From positions 1-64,000 of the forward strand of contig CAXXIB010000007.1 of assembly GCA_963675925.2 (NCBI GenBank): DNA of 64,000 nt. The letters run 5' to 3'. This document shows positions 27,665-35,639 of the stretch, one piece after another (the stretch's first letter is position 1; every line of letters begins with the position of its first letter). Below the pieces are notes generated by a model, which saw only the letters and a list, made by a program, of their open reading frames with translations, was not told the DNA's origin and searched no databases. The DNA is from CAXXOK01 sp963675925. GTDB lineage: Bacteria; Bacillota; Clostridia; Christensenellales; Aristaeellaceae. The translations under genes were made by a program, and so were the position numbers.

Positions 27665-28620
27665 ATGCCTAAACCTGTCGTGCTGCTGTCACAGAAGCTG
27701 AACACGTTCATTGAGGAGGCGCTTGCCGATGATTACGCATTGCTGGATATGCCGAATGACGGCATTCCGGCGCTTGGCGCGCGCGCGGCGGATGTCCGCG
27801 CCGTCATCGCCTTTGGCGGGTTTTCGGCGGAGCAGATGGATGCGTTGCCGAATCTGGAAATCATCACCTGCCCGGGCGTGGGCTATGACGGTATCGATAC
27901 AACCCATGCCCGCAACCGCGGCATCATCGTGACGCATACGCCCGGCGTGCTGAATGACGAGGTGGCAGACACGGCGGTGGCGTTGCTGCTCAATACCGTG
28001 CGGCAGTTTTATTTTGCCGAAAATGGGTGCGAGATGGTCGCTGGGAACGCGACGGCGCGTTCGCGCTGTCGCCATTCTCGCTGAAGGGGCGCAAGGTCGG
28101 TCTTTACGGGCTTGGCCGGATCGGGGAGGAGATCGCCGCGCGGCTGGAGCCGTTCAAGGTCGAGATCGCCTACCACACCCGCACGCCGAAGAAGGGCGTT
28201 GCCTATGCCTATCACCCCACTCTGGCCTCGCTGGCGGAGGCGGTTGATACGCTGATCGCGATCGTTCCGAAAACGGAAGAAACCCACAAGACCATCAATG
28301 CCGAGATACTGAAAGCGCTGGGACCAGAGGGTATTCTCATCAATGTCGGGCGGGGATGGACCGTCGATGAGGATGATCTGGTTGCGGTCCTTGAGGCTGG
28401 CGCCCTTGGTGGCGCGGGTCTGGACGTGTTTTATGATGAGCCGCATGTACCGCAAAAGCTGCTTTCCTTCGAAACCGTCAGCGTGTTGCCGCATGTCGCC
28501 TCGGCATCTGTTGCCACCCGACGGGCCATGGCACAGCTTGTCGCTGACAATCTGAGCGGCTGGTTTGCCGAAGGGCGCCCGGTTACGCCGGTGCCTGAAA
28601 CGCCCGCACCGATCGACTGA
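27665..28620 (+). CDS. D-2-hydroxyacid dehydrogenase (one frameshift as sequenced)
   Basis: The joined product of about 318 residues is an NAD(P)-dependent 2-hydroxyacid dehydrogenase of the GyaR/GhrB type. The N-terminal catalytic half has CPGVGYDGIDTTHARNRG. A one-base loss at 28020-28023 (GCCGAAAATGGG, one A short) breaks it within FYFAEKWVRDGRW. The second half has the NAD-binding GLYGLGRIGEEIA, then NVGRGWTVDEDDL with its catalytic Arg and VLPHVASAS with the catalytic His. A likely role is glyoxylate or hydroxypyruvate reduction. It follows the LacI-type regulator. Confidence 0.88.
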
Positions 28621-28626
28621 TCACGG

Positions 28627-28748
28627 TCAGGCGCCAATGCCTTTGATGACGATGCGCCCGATCGTTGCGATGCCGTCTTCGGTAAGCGAACACCGGTGCG
28701 CGCATTCGGCATGACCTGAGCGAAAACCGTGACCAGAGCCCGTGCCAT
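28627..28748 (-). pseudogene. remnant of a TetR-type regulator C-terminus
   Basis: Reading the minus strand, two frames give ALVTVFAQVM and then LTEDGIATIGRIVIKGIGA followed by a stop. This matches, block for block, the TetR-like C-terminus at 29996-30214 (LTLLAVLAQAM ... QTDDGIADIMRIITKGIGT). Only about 40 codons survive, with an internal frameshift and no DNA-binding domain. It is interpreted as a decayed paralogue. Confidence 0.5.
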
Positions 28749-28806
28749 GAAATGCAGCTATATCGTCCTCTCCGGATTTCTGGAGGACGTGGCGTCAGGG
28801 CGATAG

Positions 28807-28935
28807 GTGGGCGAGATCGCCTGCGTCGTGCCCGACGGCAACAGGATCATGGCCGAGGCGGTCTTTTTACACAGCGCCGGAAGAACTGCGATATTCACCG
28901 ATCTGATCCAGCATGTCGGAAGCGGGCGAGGCTGA
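28807..28935 (+). pseudogene. remnant of a DUF4336-type protein
   Basis: A 42-codon frame reads GEIACVVPDGNRIMAEAVFL then HSAGRTAIFTDLIQHVGSG and a stop. This resembles the end of the metallohydrolase-like module of DUF4336 proteins (a glycine/proline turn, then EVVFFH and RTLI-DL blocks). No start or N-terminal part is present upstream. The assignment rests on recalled family pattern and is tentative. Confidence 0.35.
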
Positions 28936-29036
28936 ACGGCAGGCATTTCCGGCTCGCGCGTCCGCTGACTCTACTCACACGCTATCGCCAATTGCACTTC
29001 TTTTTTGGGCGCCGGCGCGCAGGAAGTTTCGACCGG

Positions 29037-29465
29037 CTATGATTTCCTGGCGGCGATGATCTTGCGCATGAGGTTGAGAAGCTGCTGTCGCTCTGCATCC
29101 GTCAGGGCGGCGAGCGCATCTTCGTTTTCCGCCGTCGCTGCAGCAATGGCCGGGCTGTGCAGGATGCGTGCCTGTTGTGTCAGTCTTATGCGCTGAACAC
29201 GCCCGTCGCTGGGGTCTTTCTCGCGTCTTATCAGCCCGTCACGCTCCATGCGTGAGAGCGTGTTGGCCATTGTCGCCTGCTCTATATCCAGTCGCTCGAC
29301 CAACTGTTTTTGCGTCAGCCCGTCTTTCTCCCACAGCTCCAGCAGGGCGGGAAAGGTGCCTGTGGTCAATCCGAGCGGCCTGATCCGGGCTGAAAGCCCG
29401 CGTTCGAAAAGGCGTGCCAGATGGTTGGCGAGGTAGCCGGCTGATTGGTCTTTAAAAAAGGTCAT
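29037..29465 (-). CDS. MarR family transcriptional regulator
   Basis: The 142-residue protein from MTFFKDQSAGYL has a winged helix-turn-helix typical of MarR (LTQKQLVERLDIEQATMANT, then RMERDGLIRREKDPSDGRV in the wing). A GTG at 29480 would add five residues. It is divergent from a four-helix membrane protein gene with a 78-base shared intergenic region that contains inverted repeats. Regulation of itself and the membrane protein is the simplest reading. Confidence 0.9.
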   Translation of the reverse strand: MTFFKDQSAGYLANHLARLFERGLSARIRPLGLTTGTFPALLELWEKDGLTQKQLVERLDIEQATMANTLSRMERDGLIRREKDPSDGRVQRIRLTQQARILHSPAIAAATAENEDALAALTDAERQQLLNLMRKIIAARKS

Positions 29466-29484
29466 GGCCTTGATTAGCACTTGA

Positions 29485-29519
29485 ATAGCATGCTATGCAA
29501 ATATATATAGTTTGCTATG
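29485..29519. promoter_or_regulatory. candidate MarR operator
   Basis: The perfect palindrome ATAGCATGCTAT (29485-29496) and a related half-site TTTGCTATG (29511-29519) lie between the divergent marR-like and membrane-protein genes. This is the size and symmetry expected for a MarR dimer site. Confidence 0.5.
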
Positions 29520-29543
29520 TAATTTAACAAAGGGAGTGCTCGA

Positions 29544-29978
29544 ATGCTGAAGGTCCTTCATCCCATTGCCGGTGGTCTCGCGCTGGCGGTGATCACATCT
29601 TTCTGGCTGTCGACCGTGCTGGCGGAGGCCTTCACCGGACCGGCTGTCGTCACCCTTGTGAAAACCTGGATCCCCTGGGGGTTCCTGCTGCTGGTGCCGC
29701 TTTTGGCGTTTACGGGCCTTTCCGGTTTTCGCCTTGCGCGGCCCATGCGGGGGGCGTTGGTTGACGCAAAACGCAAGCGCATGCCGGTGATTGCATTCAA
29801 CGGCATCATCATTTTGATCCCATGTGCGCTGTATCTGGCAGCCAAGGCGCAGGCCGGCGCCTTTGACACCTCCTTCTACGTTGTTCAGGCTGTGGAGTTG
29901 ATCTTCGGGGCAACCAATATCGCTCTGATGCTGCTCAATATGCGCGACGGATTGCGGATGAAGAGGCGTCGTCGCTGA
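29544..29978 (+). CDS. four-helix membrane protein under probable MarR control
   Basis: The 144-residue protein has four membrane helices (about residues 7-30, 43-63, 83-101 and 113-133) and a basic C-terminal tail (MKRRRR). AAGGGAG lies before the ATG. I do not recognise a named family and see no catalytic motif. The divergent MarR gene and shared palindromes suggest it is induced when the MarR ligand is present, perhaps as part of a stress response. Confidence 0.68.
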   Translation: MLKVLHPIAGGLALAVITSFWLSTVLAEAFTGPAVVTLVKTWIPWGFLLLVPLLAFTGLSGFRLARPMRGALVDAKRKRMPVIAFNGIIILIPCALYLAAKAQAGAFDTSFYVVQAVELIFGATNIALMLLNMRDGLRMKRRRR

Positions 29979-29995
29979 CCTCCGGGGCGCACTTG

Positions 29996-30214
29996 TCAGG
30001 TACCGATGCCCTTGGTGATGATGCGCATGATGTCGGCGATCCCGTCATCGGTCTGCGGATCGCCGTTCAGTGCGATGAGCATGGCCTGAGCTAAGACGGC
30101 CAGCAGGGTGAGAGCCACGCATTCCAGGCGCTCGTCATGGCGGAATTTCCCCTGATCCTGTCCGAGCGCGACGACATCGCGCATCAGACCCTGAAAGCAT
30201 GGCCGGTGCGGCAA
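29996..30214 (-). pseudogene. TetR-type regulator, C-terminal fragment
   Basis: A 72-codon frame reads as a TetR C-terminal ligand-binding region (LAVLAQAMLIALNGDPQTDD then IMRIITKGIGT and a stop). There is no N-terminal helix-turn-helix; upstream sequence instead holds an AAACGCGCCT-type hairpin and the end of the next gene. It is thus a truncated gene. A second shorter relative lies at 28627-28748. Confidence 0.6.
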
Positions 30215-30253
30215 GACGGGCAGGCGTTTTTTGAAACGCGCCTTTGCCTGGCT

Positions 30254-31027
30254 TTACTGAGCGGCGGTCGTGAACCCGGCTTTTGACTGGGCAAAGGCGC
30301 GCACCGCATCACCGAAGGCCTCGAATATTCTGCGCGACGCTGTGTCGGTCCTTGCCCAGTATTCCGGATGCCACTGCACGCCGATGGCGAAGTTTTTAGC
30401 GCCGATGACCGAAACCGCTTCCACCGTGCCGTCGGAGGCGACGGCTTCGACAGCCAGATTGGGGGCGATGTCGCCGATCGCCTGGCGGTGCAGCGAATTG
30501 ACCTGTACCTCTCCAGCGCCGAGAATATCGGCAATGCAGGTGCCCTCGCGGATGAAGACCGGCTGGCGTATGACGAATTTCGCGTCGCGATTGCCCTCGG
30601 GGGGCTGGCGGTGGTCGATACGGCCTTCCAGTTCCTGCACTTCGCTGATCAGTGTACCGCCAAGGGCGACGTTCAGTTCCTGAATGCCCCTGCAGATGCA
30701 TAGAAGCGGGATGCCGCGCGCGATCGCGCGACGGATCAGCGGCAGGGTGATGGCATCACGGCCGGGATCGAACGGACCATCCTTTTCCTGCGCTACCTTT
30801 CCGTAGAGCGCGGGCGCGACATTACTGGCCGAACCGGTGATCATCACGCCCTCGACGCGATCGAGCACGGCATCGATGTCGGCACCGCTCTCATAGGCTG
30901 GCAGGATCAGGCTCATGAGGCCAGCAACATCCATCGCGGCGCCGATATATTGCTGCTGGGCGGAATGCCAGGTGATCTCGCCAAAGACCTTGGTGTCTGC
31001 CGGGACTGCAATGATCGGTGTGGACAT
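30254..31027 (-). CDS. class I glutamine amidotransferase-like hydrolase (peptidase C26, PuuD type)
   Basis: The 257-residue protein starts MSTPIIAVPADTK. It contains the nucleophile Cys in LLCICRGIQELNVALGG and the His/Glu pair in IGVQWHPEYW, the triad of the gamma-glutamyl-gamma-aminobutyrate hydrolase (PuuD) group. Such enzymes cleave gamma-glutamyl amides in polyamine breakdown. No other putrescine genes are next to it, so the substrate is uncertain. An upstream 42-codon extension without a start signal is not included. Confidence 0.87.
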   Translation of the reverse strand: MSTPIIAVPADTKVFGEITWHSAQQQYIGAAMDVAGLMSLILPAYESGADIDAVLDRVEGVMITGSASNVAPALYGKVAQEKDGPFDPGRDAITLPLIRRAIARGIPLLCICRGIQELNVALGGTLISEVQELEGRIDHRQPPEGNRDAKFVIRQPVFIREGTCIADILGAGEVQVNSLHRQAIGDIAPNLAVEAVASDGTVEAVSVIGAKNFAIGVQWHPEYWARTDTASRRIFEAFGDAVRAFAQSKAGFTTAAQ

Positions 31028-31303
31028 GGAGCTACTCTGCCTGTTTGGATTGCATGAGTGATGTCGTCTGGCTGCAGCGCTGTCAATTGTTTCCGCCGCA
31101 AGGCTTATGCGAAATTTTAGTCGGGCGATAAAGAAAGTTGATCCGGCAGGCATTATACCTTCGTTTAATTCTGCTCGCTTTGCGCCGCAAAAGCGGCCTT
31201 GAGCGGTCGCGCAGTAGTTGAAAGCGCGGGTGCAAAGTGCTTTTGTTGAAGTGGTTCCGCGTGAGGAGAAGAGGCGCGGATATACGACAATCGGGAGGTA
31301 TTT

Positions 31304-32422
31304 ATGGACCGTCGTTCCTTTATTAAAAAGGTCGGTACGGGCAGTGTTGGTGCTGCCGCTGCGACCGCGCTTGCTGCGCCTGCAATTGCGCAGGAAAATC
31401 CGAAAATCACATGGCGTCTGACGTCGTCATTTCCGAAATCGCTGGATACGATCTATGGCGGCGCGGTGGATATTGCCACGCATGTTGCCGCCGCAACGGA
31501 CGGCAATTTCGACATTCAGTGCTATGCCGCCGGCGAAATCGTGCCGGGCCTGCAGGCGCTCGATGCGGTGCAGGATGGCACGGTGGAAGCGGCCCATACC
31601 TGCTCCTACTACTTCTGGGGCAAGGATCCGACCTTCGCCATCGGCACCGCCATCCCCTTCGGCCTCAATGCGCGTCTTTCGAACGCCTGGTTCTATGAGG
31701 GCAACGGCAACCAACTCATGAATGAGTTCTTTGCTGGCTACAATGTCTATGGCCTGCCGGCCGGCAATACCGGCGTCCAGATGGGCGGCTGGTTTGCCAA
31801 GGAGGTCAACACTGTTGAGGACATGAAGGGCCTAAAGATGCGGATCGCCGGTTTGGCCGGTTTGGTTCTGGAAAAGATCGGCGTCGTGCCGCAGCAACTG
31901 GCCGGCGGCGATATCTATCCCGCGCTTGAAAAGGGCACGATCGACGCAGCCGAATTCGTCGGCCCTTATGATGATCAGAAGCTCGGCTTCTACAAGGTCG
32001 CCAAATACTATTACTATCCCGGTTGGTGGGAAGGCGGCCCGGTCATCCACGCATTCTTCAACAAGGACAAATATAACAGCCTGCCCAAACACTATCAGGC
32101 CATTCTTGATGACGCCTGCGCTTTCGCCAACACCAATATGATGGCGAAATATGACGTCAAGAACCCGATCGCCATTCGCGAATTGATCGGTGAGGGGGCA
32201 CAGCTCAGGGGCTTCAGTACGGAAATCATGCAGGCGGGCTACAATGCAGCCATGGAAGTCTATGCCGAGATTGGCGCCAAGAATGCGGTGTTCAAGAAGA
32301 TCTACAATGATCAGACCGAATACAAGAACATCGCCTATGCCTGGCTCAAGACCGCTGAATTCCGCTACGACCAGTTCATGATGGCCGCGCAGAACGCCGG
32401 GCAGATCAAGCCGCTGGAATAG
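31304..32422 (+). CDS. dctP: TRAP transporter substrate-binding protein, DctP/TakP type
   Basis: The 372-residue periplasmic protein has a twin-arginine-type signal (DRRSFIKK at residues 2-9, hydrophobic stretch, cleavage after PAIAQ). The mature part is DctP family, with GDIYPALEKGTIDAAEFVGP containing the ligand-binding region. The KYYYYPGWWEGG segment resembles TakP-type proteins that bind 2-oxo acids. The permease genes lie 180 bases downstream on the opposite strand and so are convergent, not in one operon. GGGAGG precedes the ATG. Confidence 0.92.
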   Translation: MDRRSFIKKVGTGSVGAAAATALAAPAIAQENPKITWRLTSSFPKSLDTIYGGAVDIATHVAAATDGNFDIQCYAAGEIVPGLQALDAVQDGTVEAAHTCSYYFWGKDPTFAIGTAIPFGLNARLSNAWFYEGNGNQLMNEFFAGYNVYGLPAGNTGVQMGGWFAKEVNTVEDMKGLKMRIAGLAGLVLEKIGVVPQQLAGGDIYPALEKGTIDAAEFVGPYDDQKLGFYKVAKYYYYPGWWEGGPVIHAFFNKDKYNSLPKHYQAILDDACAFANTNMMAKYDVKNPIAIRELIGEGAQLRGFSTEIMQAGYNAAMEVYAEIGAKNAVFKKIYNDQTEYKNIAYAWLKTAEFRYDQFMMAAQNAGQIKPLE

Positions 32423-32446
32423 GCTGCTGAATATCCTGCAATGCAG

Positions 32447-32475
32447 TCCCGGAGGTTATGCCTCCGGGATTTTTG
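32447..32475 (+). terminator. rho-independent terminator of dctP
   Basis: Stem TCCCGGAGG / CCTCCGGGA with a TTATG loop is followed by TTTTTGTTT, 25 bases after the dctP stop. Confidence 0.88.
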
Positions 32476-32568
32476 TTTGGCCGGATGTCAGACAGGCAGG
32501 GATGCGTCCGAAATGATGGTTTTGCTTCCGCACTGGGCCTTATCTCTTGGGGCACCGCCGGAAAACAA

Positions 32569-32599
32569 ACCCCCGGAAGCGGCGCTTCCGGGGGTGTTT
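32569..32599 (-). terminator. terminator of the TRAP permease genes
   Basis: A near-perfect stem CCCCCGGAAGC / GCTTCCGGGGG with a GGC-type loop lies just past the dctM stop. On the minus strand it runs into a T-rich stretch (TTTGTTTT). Confidence 0.8.
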
Positions 32600-32601
32600 C
32601 G

Positions 32602-34368
32602 TTAGTTGAAGTTCAGGTCGGGCGGGTTGTCCAGGTTGAAGCCATCATTGCCCGGTGACTGGCTGTCATTGCCGAAATCCGGCGGTGCGAACAGATCGTT
32701 GCCGTCGCCGCCAAAGCCGCTGTCAAAGCCGAATCCGTCGCCGTCGCCGCCAAAGGCAGGCATTTCGATCTTGACTGAATCCGGATCGATCTTGACGACC
32801 TCGTCCTTGTAGTGGGTGACCAGTTTCGGAAAGGCGATTACCGCCAGGATGGCAAGGAACTGGATAACGATATAGGGTATAATGCCCTTGTAGATATCCA
32901 GCGTTTTGACGCCGCGCATCATCTTGCCCGTCGCCTTGTCCTTCCAGTCTCCCGCCGGGGTGACCGAGCGCAGGTAGAACAGCGAGAAACCGAAGGGCGG
33001 TGTCAGGAACGAGGTCTGCAGGTTGAGGCCGAGAATGATGCCGAACCAGATCAGGTCGATGCCAAGTGCCTGTGCGGGCGCGACCAGCAGCGGCACCATG
33101 ATGAAGGCGATCTCGAAGAAATCGAGAAAGCAGCCGAGAATGAACACGATGATCGTGACAACGATCAGGAAGCCGTATTCGCCGCCCGGCAGACCGGTGA
33201 GCAGTTCCTCGATCCAGACATTGCCATTGATGCCGTAGAAGGTGAGGCTGAAGACGCGCGCCCCCATCAGGATCATCATCACAAAGGCGGAGAGCTTGGT
33301 GGTGGCGTCAAGTGCGGCCTTGAGCGCGGTGAAGTCAAGTCGGCGCTTGGCCAGCGCCAGCGCCAGCGCTCCGGTCGCCCCCATCGCGCCGCCTTCCGTT
33401 GGCGTGGCGATGCCGAGGAAGATCGTGCCGAGCACCAGGAAGATCAGCGCCAGCGGCGGCACCAGAACGATGATGACCTGCTGCGACAGCCGCGACAGGA
33501 TGTTGAGTTTGAAATGCGCATTGGCGAGCGCGGCGAGATAGATAACAATCACGCCGAAGAACAGCGCCGCAACCAGCCGCCAGGCCTCGGCGAGGCCGGT
33601 AAAGAGTACGTGGTAGCCGAGGAAATAGAGCGCTGCGGCAATCACGATCATCACCAGCAGCGAGGTGACGCCATTGCCGAGCGTGCGGGCTTCCACGGGC
33701 ATGGCAGGCGCCGCTTTCGGACGGATCATCGTGGTGATGAACACGTAAAGGCAGTAGGCTGCAATCACCATCAGTGACGGGTAGAGCGCGCCGACATACA
33801 TGTCGCCCACGGAACGGCCAAGCTGGTCCGCCATTACGATCAGCACCAGTGATGGAGGCACGATCTGCGCCAGTGTACCGGAGGCGGCGATCGTGCCGGT
33901 CGCAAACGAGCGGTCATAGGAATAGCGCAGCATGACCGGCAGCGAGATCAGTCCCATGGCCATGACCGATGCGGCGACGACGCCGGTGGTCGCGCCCAGA
34001 AGCGCGCCGACCAGAACCACGGCATAGGCAACGCCGCCGCGGATCGGGCCGAACAATTGTCCGATCGTGTCGAGCAGGTCTTCAGCCATGCGCGAGCGTT
34101 CGAGAATGATGCCCATGAAGGTGAAGAACGGCACAGCAAGAAGCGTCTCGTTCGACATGATGCCGCCAAAGAAGCGGTCCGGATGCGACTGCAGTAACGG
34201 CCAGAACAGGTGGATTTCCGGCGAGATCGACGAGAATTCGACGCCGAGCACGAAGAAGATCAGCCCGCCAGCGGCAAGAGTGAAGGCAACGGGGTAGCCA
34301 AGAAGCAGCATCGCCATCACGGAAATGAACATGATGGGCGCCAGATTGTGCGCGACAAGGTCAATCAT
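32602..34368 (-). CDS. dctM: TRAP transporter large permease subunit, DctM type, with acidic C-terminal tail
   Basis: The 588-residue protein has 12 or more membrane helices and typical DctM features (GYPVAFTLAAGGLIFFVLG, FIFMGIILERSRMAEDLLDT in slightly different form, EGGAMGATGALALAL, LNLQTSFLTPPFG). It is longer than the usual 425-450-residue DctM because of an inserted central hydrophilic/membrane region and an extra C-terminal tail of about 50 residues rich in Gly, Asp, Phe and Asn. The start overlaps the dctQ stop by eight bases. It imports an organic acid together with DctP. Confidence 0.93.
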   Translation of the reverse strand: MIDLVAHNLAPIMFISVMAMLLLGYPVAFTLAAGGLIFFVLGVEFSSISPEIHLFWPLLQSHPDRFFGGIMSNETLLAVPFFTFMGIILERSRMAEDLLDTIGQLFGPIRGGVAYAVVLVGALLGATTGVVAASVMAMGLISLPVMLRYSYDRSFATGTIAASGTLAQIVPPSLVLIVMADQLGRSVGDMYVGALYPSLMVIAAYCLYVFITTMIRPKAAPAMPVEARTLGNGVTSLLVMIVIAAALYFLGYHVLFTGLAEAWRLVAALFFGVIVIYLAALANAHFKLNILSRLSQQVIIVLVPPLALIFLVLGTIFLGIATPTEGGAMGATGALALALAKRRLDFTALKAALDATTKLSAFVMMILMGARVFSLTFYGINGNVWIEELLTGLPGGEYGFLIVVTIIVFILGCFLDFFEIAFIMVPLLVAPAQALGIDLIWFGIILGLNLQTSFLTPPFGFSLFYLRSVTPAGDWKDKATGKMMRGVKTLDIYKGIIPYIVIQFLAILAVIAFPKLVTHYKDEVVKIDPDSVKIEMPAFGGDGDGFGFDSGFGGDGNDLFAPPDFGNDSQSPGNDGFNLDNPPDLNFN

Positions 34369-34939
34369 TGGGCGCGTCCTCGGTAACTGTTCTGGCGGCA
34401 TTGCCGGCATCAGAATGGAGTTCGGGATCTTCGTGCATATGGCCGGAAAGCACGGCGGCCCGTTTGATAATCTCGGAAAATGCCTGCAGCAGAAGCAGAA
34501 TGAAGCCGATGAGGATGAAGGACTTGGCCGGCCACAGGATCAGCCCGCCGGCATTGGTGGAGTGCTCGCCGGTGGTGAACGAGCGCCAGAACCACGGCAA
34601 GCACAGATAGACCATCATGCCCGCAAACGGCACAAGAAACACGATGTGCAGGATGAGATCGATCCAGTCGCGCGTGCGCTTGGTCCAGGACGATGACAAT
34701 ATATCGATCCGGATATGCTCGTTCTTCAAGAGGGCATAGGCCGCCGCCAGCATGAAGACCGCGCCGTAAAGATACCATTGCAGTTCGAGCATGGCATTTG
34801 ATGAAAGTGCAAACAGCTTGCGGCTCACCGCATTGCCCGCACTTACCAGGACTGCCACCAGAAGTAGCCAGGACACCGAGTGTCCGATGAATTCGTTCAG
34901 CCTGTCTATGGTTCGGCTTATTATTATCAATGGTCGCAT
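34361..34939 (-). CDS. dctQ: TRAP transporter small permease subunit, DctQ type
   Basis: The 192-residue protein has four membrane helices (about residues 16-36, 47-70, 92-112, 133-155) and the DctQ motif WLLLVAVLVSAGNAVSRK. The ATG at 34939 is preferred because GGAGG lies five bases upstream. A C-terminal cytoplasmic tail of about 40 residues follows. It forms the membrane unit with the overlapping dctM. Confidence 0.9.
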   Translation of the reverse strand: MRPLIIISRTIDRLNEFIGHSVSWLLLVAVLVSAGNAVSRKLFALSSNAMLELQWYLYGAVFMLAAAYALLKNEHIRIDILSSSWTKRTRDWIDLILHIVFLVPFAGMMVYLCLPWFWRSFTTGEHSTNAGGLILWPAKSFILIGFILLLLQAFSEIIKRAAVLSGHMHEDPELHSDAGNAARTVTEDAPND

Positions 34940-35318
34940 TTGTGCCTCCAAACCGTCCGAATTCCTTTATGGAAGTTGTCAAGGTCACGCAACCGGCCTT
35001 TGGTACAATACGGACGGTAATTGTGCTGGTTTTGGCGATTCCGGATCGATTTTCGCGCTGAAACGATATGATTGTTGCGCGCAGGCCGCAGGAGGAGAGG
35101 TAGAGGCTCGTACCGCGCTGTTTCTGCATGGAACTGGCAGATATGGGGTCAAAACGAAAATTTCTGTCGATTGGTAACGTCAATAATCGATTGAATGAGC
35201 TCTGTTTCCCGATGGCGTTGTTGAAAGCGCAAAACAAGGTATGATAAGCGATCCGCCAGGGATTTGAGCTGCCCGGAAGGGCGGCGATAGCGGCGGGGGC
35301 CGCAAAGGAGGGAAATCT
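34940..35318. other. intergenic region between dctQ and the cytochrome oxidase subunit gene
   Basis: I see no coding sequence in these 379 bases. They should hold the dctQM promoter on one side and that of the small oxidase subunit on the other. Only the AAAGGAGGG ribosome site just before 35319 is clear. Confidence 0.5.
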
Positions 35319-35537
35319 ATGCAGAATGTCGAAATGTCCCAGCCTGCCGATGAAGCGGATTTTTCGGAGCACGCCCACACATACAAGCTCTTCGTCAACG
35401 GGACGAAGTACGGCACCGTGCATCTGATCGCCCTGATGGTGGCCATGGCCGCCGGCCTGCTCGGCCCGTTTGGATTTATCGGCAGCCTGATCATCTTCAT
35501 CGTCATTAGCGCGATCGGCTATCTGGTTCTGCGCTGA
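35319..35537 (+). CDS. aa3-type cytochrome c oxidase subunit IV
   Basis: The 72-residue protein has a polar N-terminus (about 35 residues with HAHTYKLFVNGTKYG) and a hydrophobic C-terminal region (about residues 35-70). This matches the small bacterial aa3-oxidase subunit IV found in alphaproteobacteria. AAAGGAGGG lies five bases before the ATG. In Rhizobiales it is commonly next to the transhydrogenase genes, as here, and away from the main oxidase operon. Confidence 0.78.
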   Translation: MQNVEMSQPADEADFSEHAHTYKLFVNGTKYGTVHLIALMVAMAAGLLGPFGFIGSLIIFIVISAIGYLVLR

Positions 35538-35639
35538 GCGATTTGAACCCATCCACCTTATTGCGGAATAACGCGTGCCGGCCTGCCGGCGCGCTGCTGA
35601 CGGCTGACGTCTGCGCCGCGTTCAATCTGGGAGCAAGTC

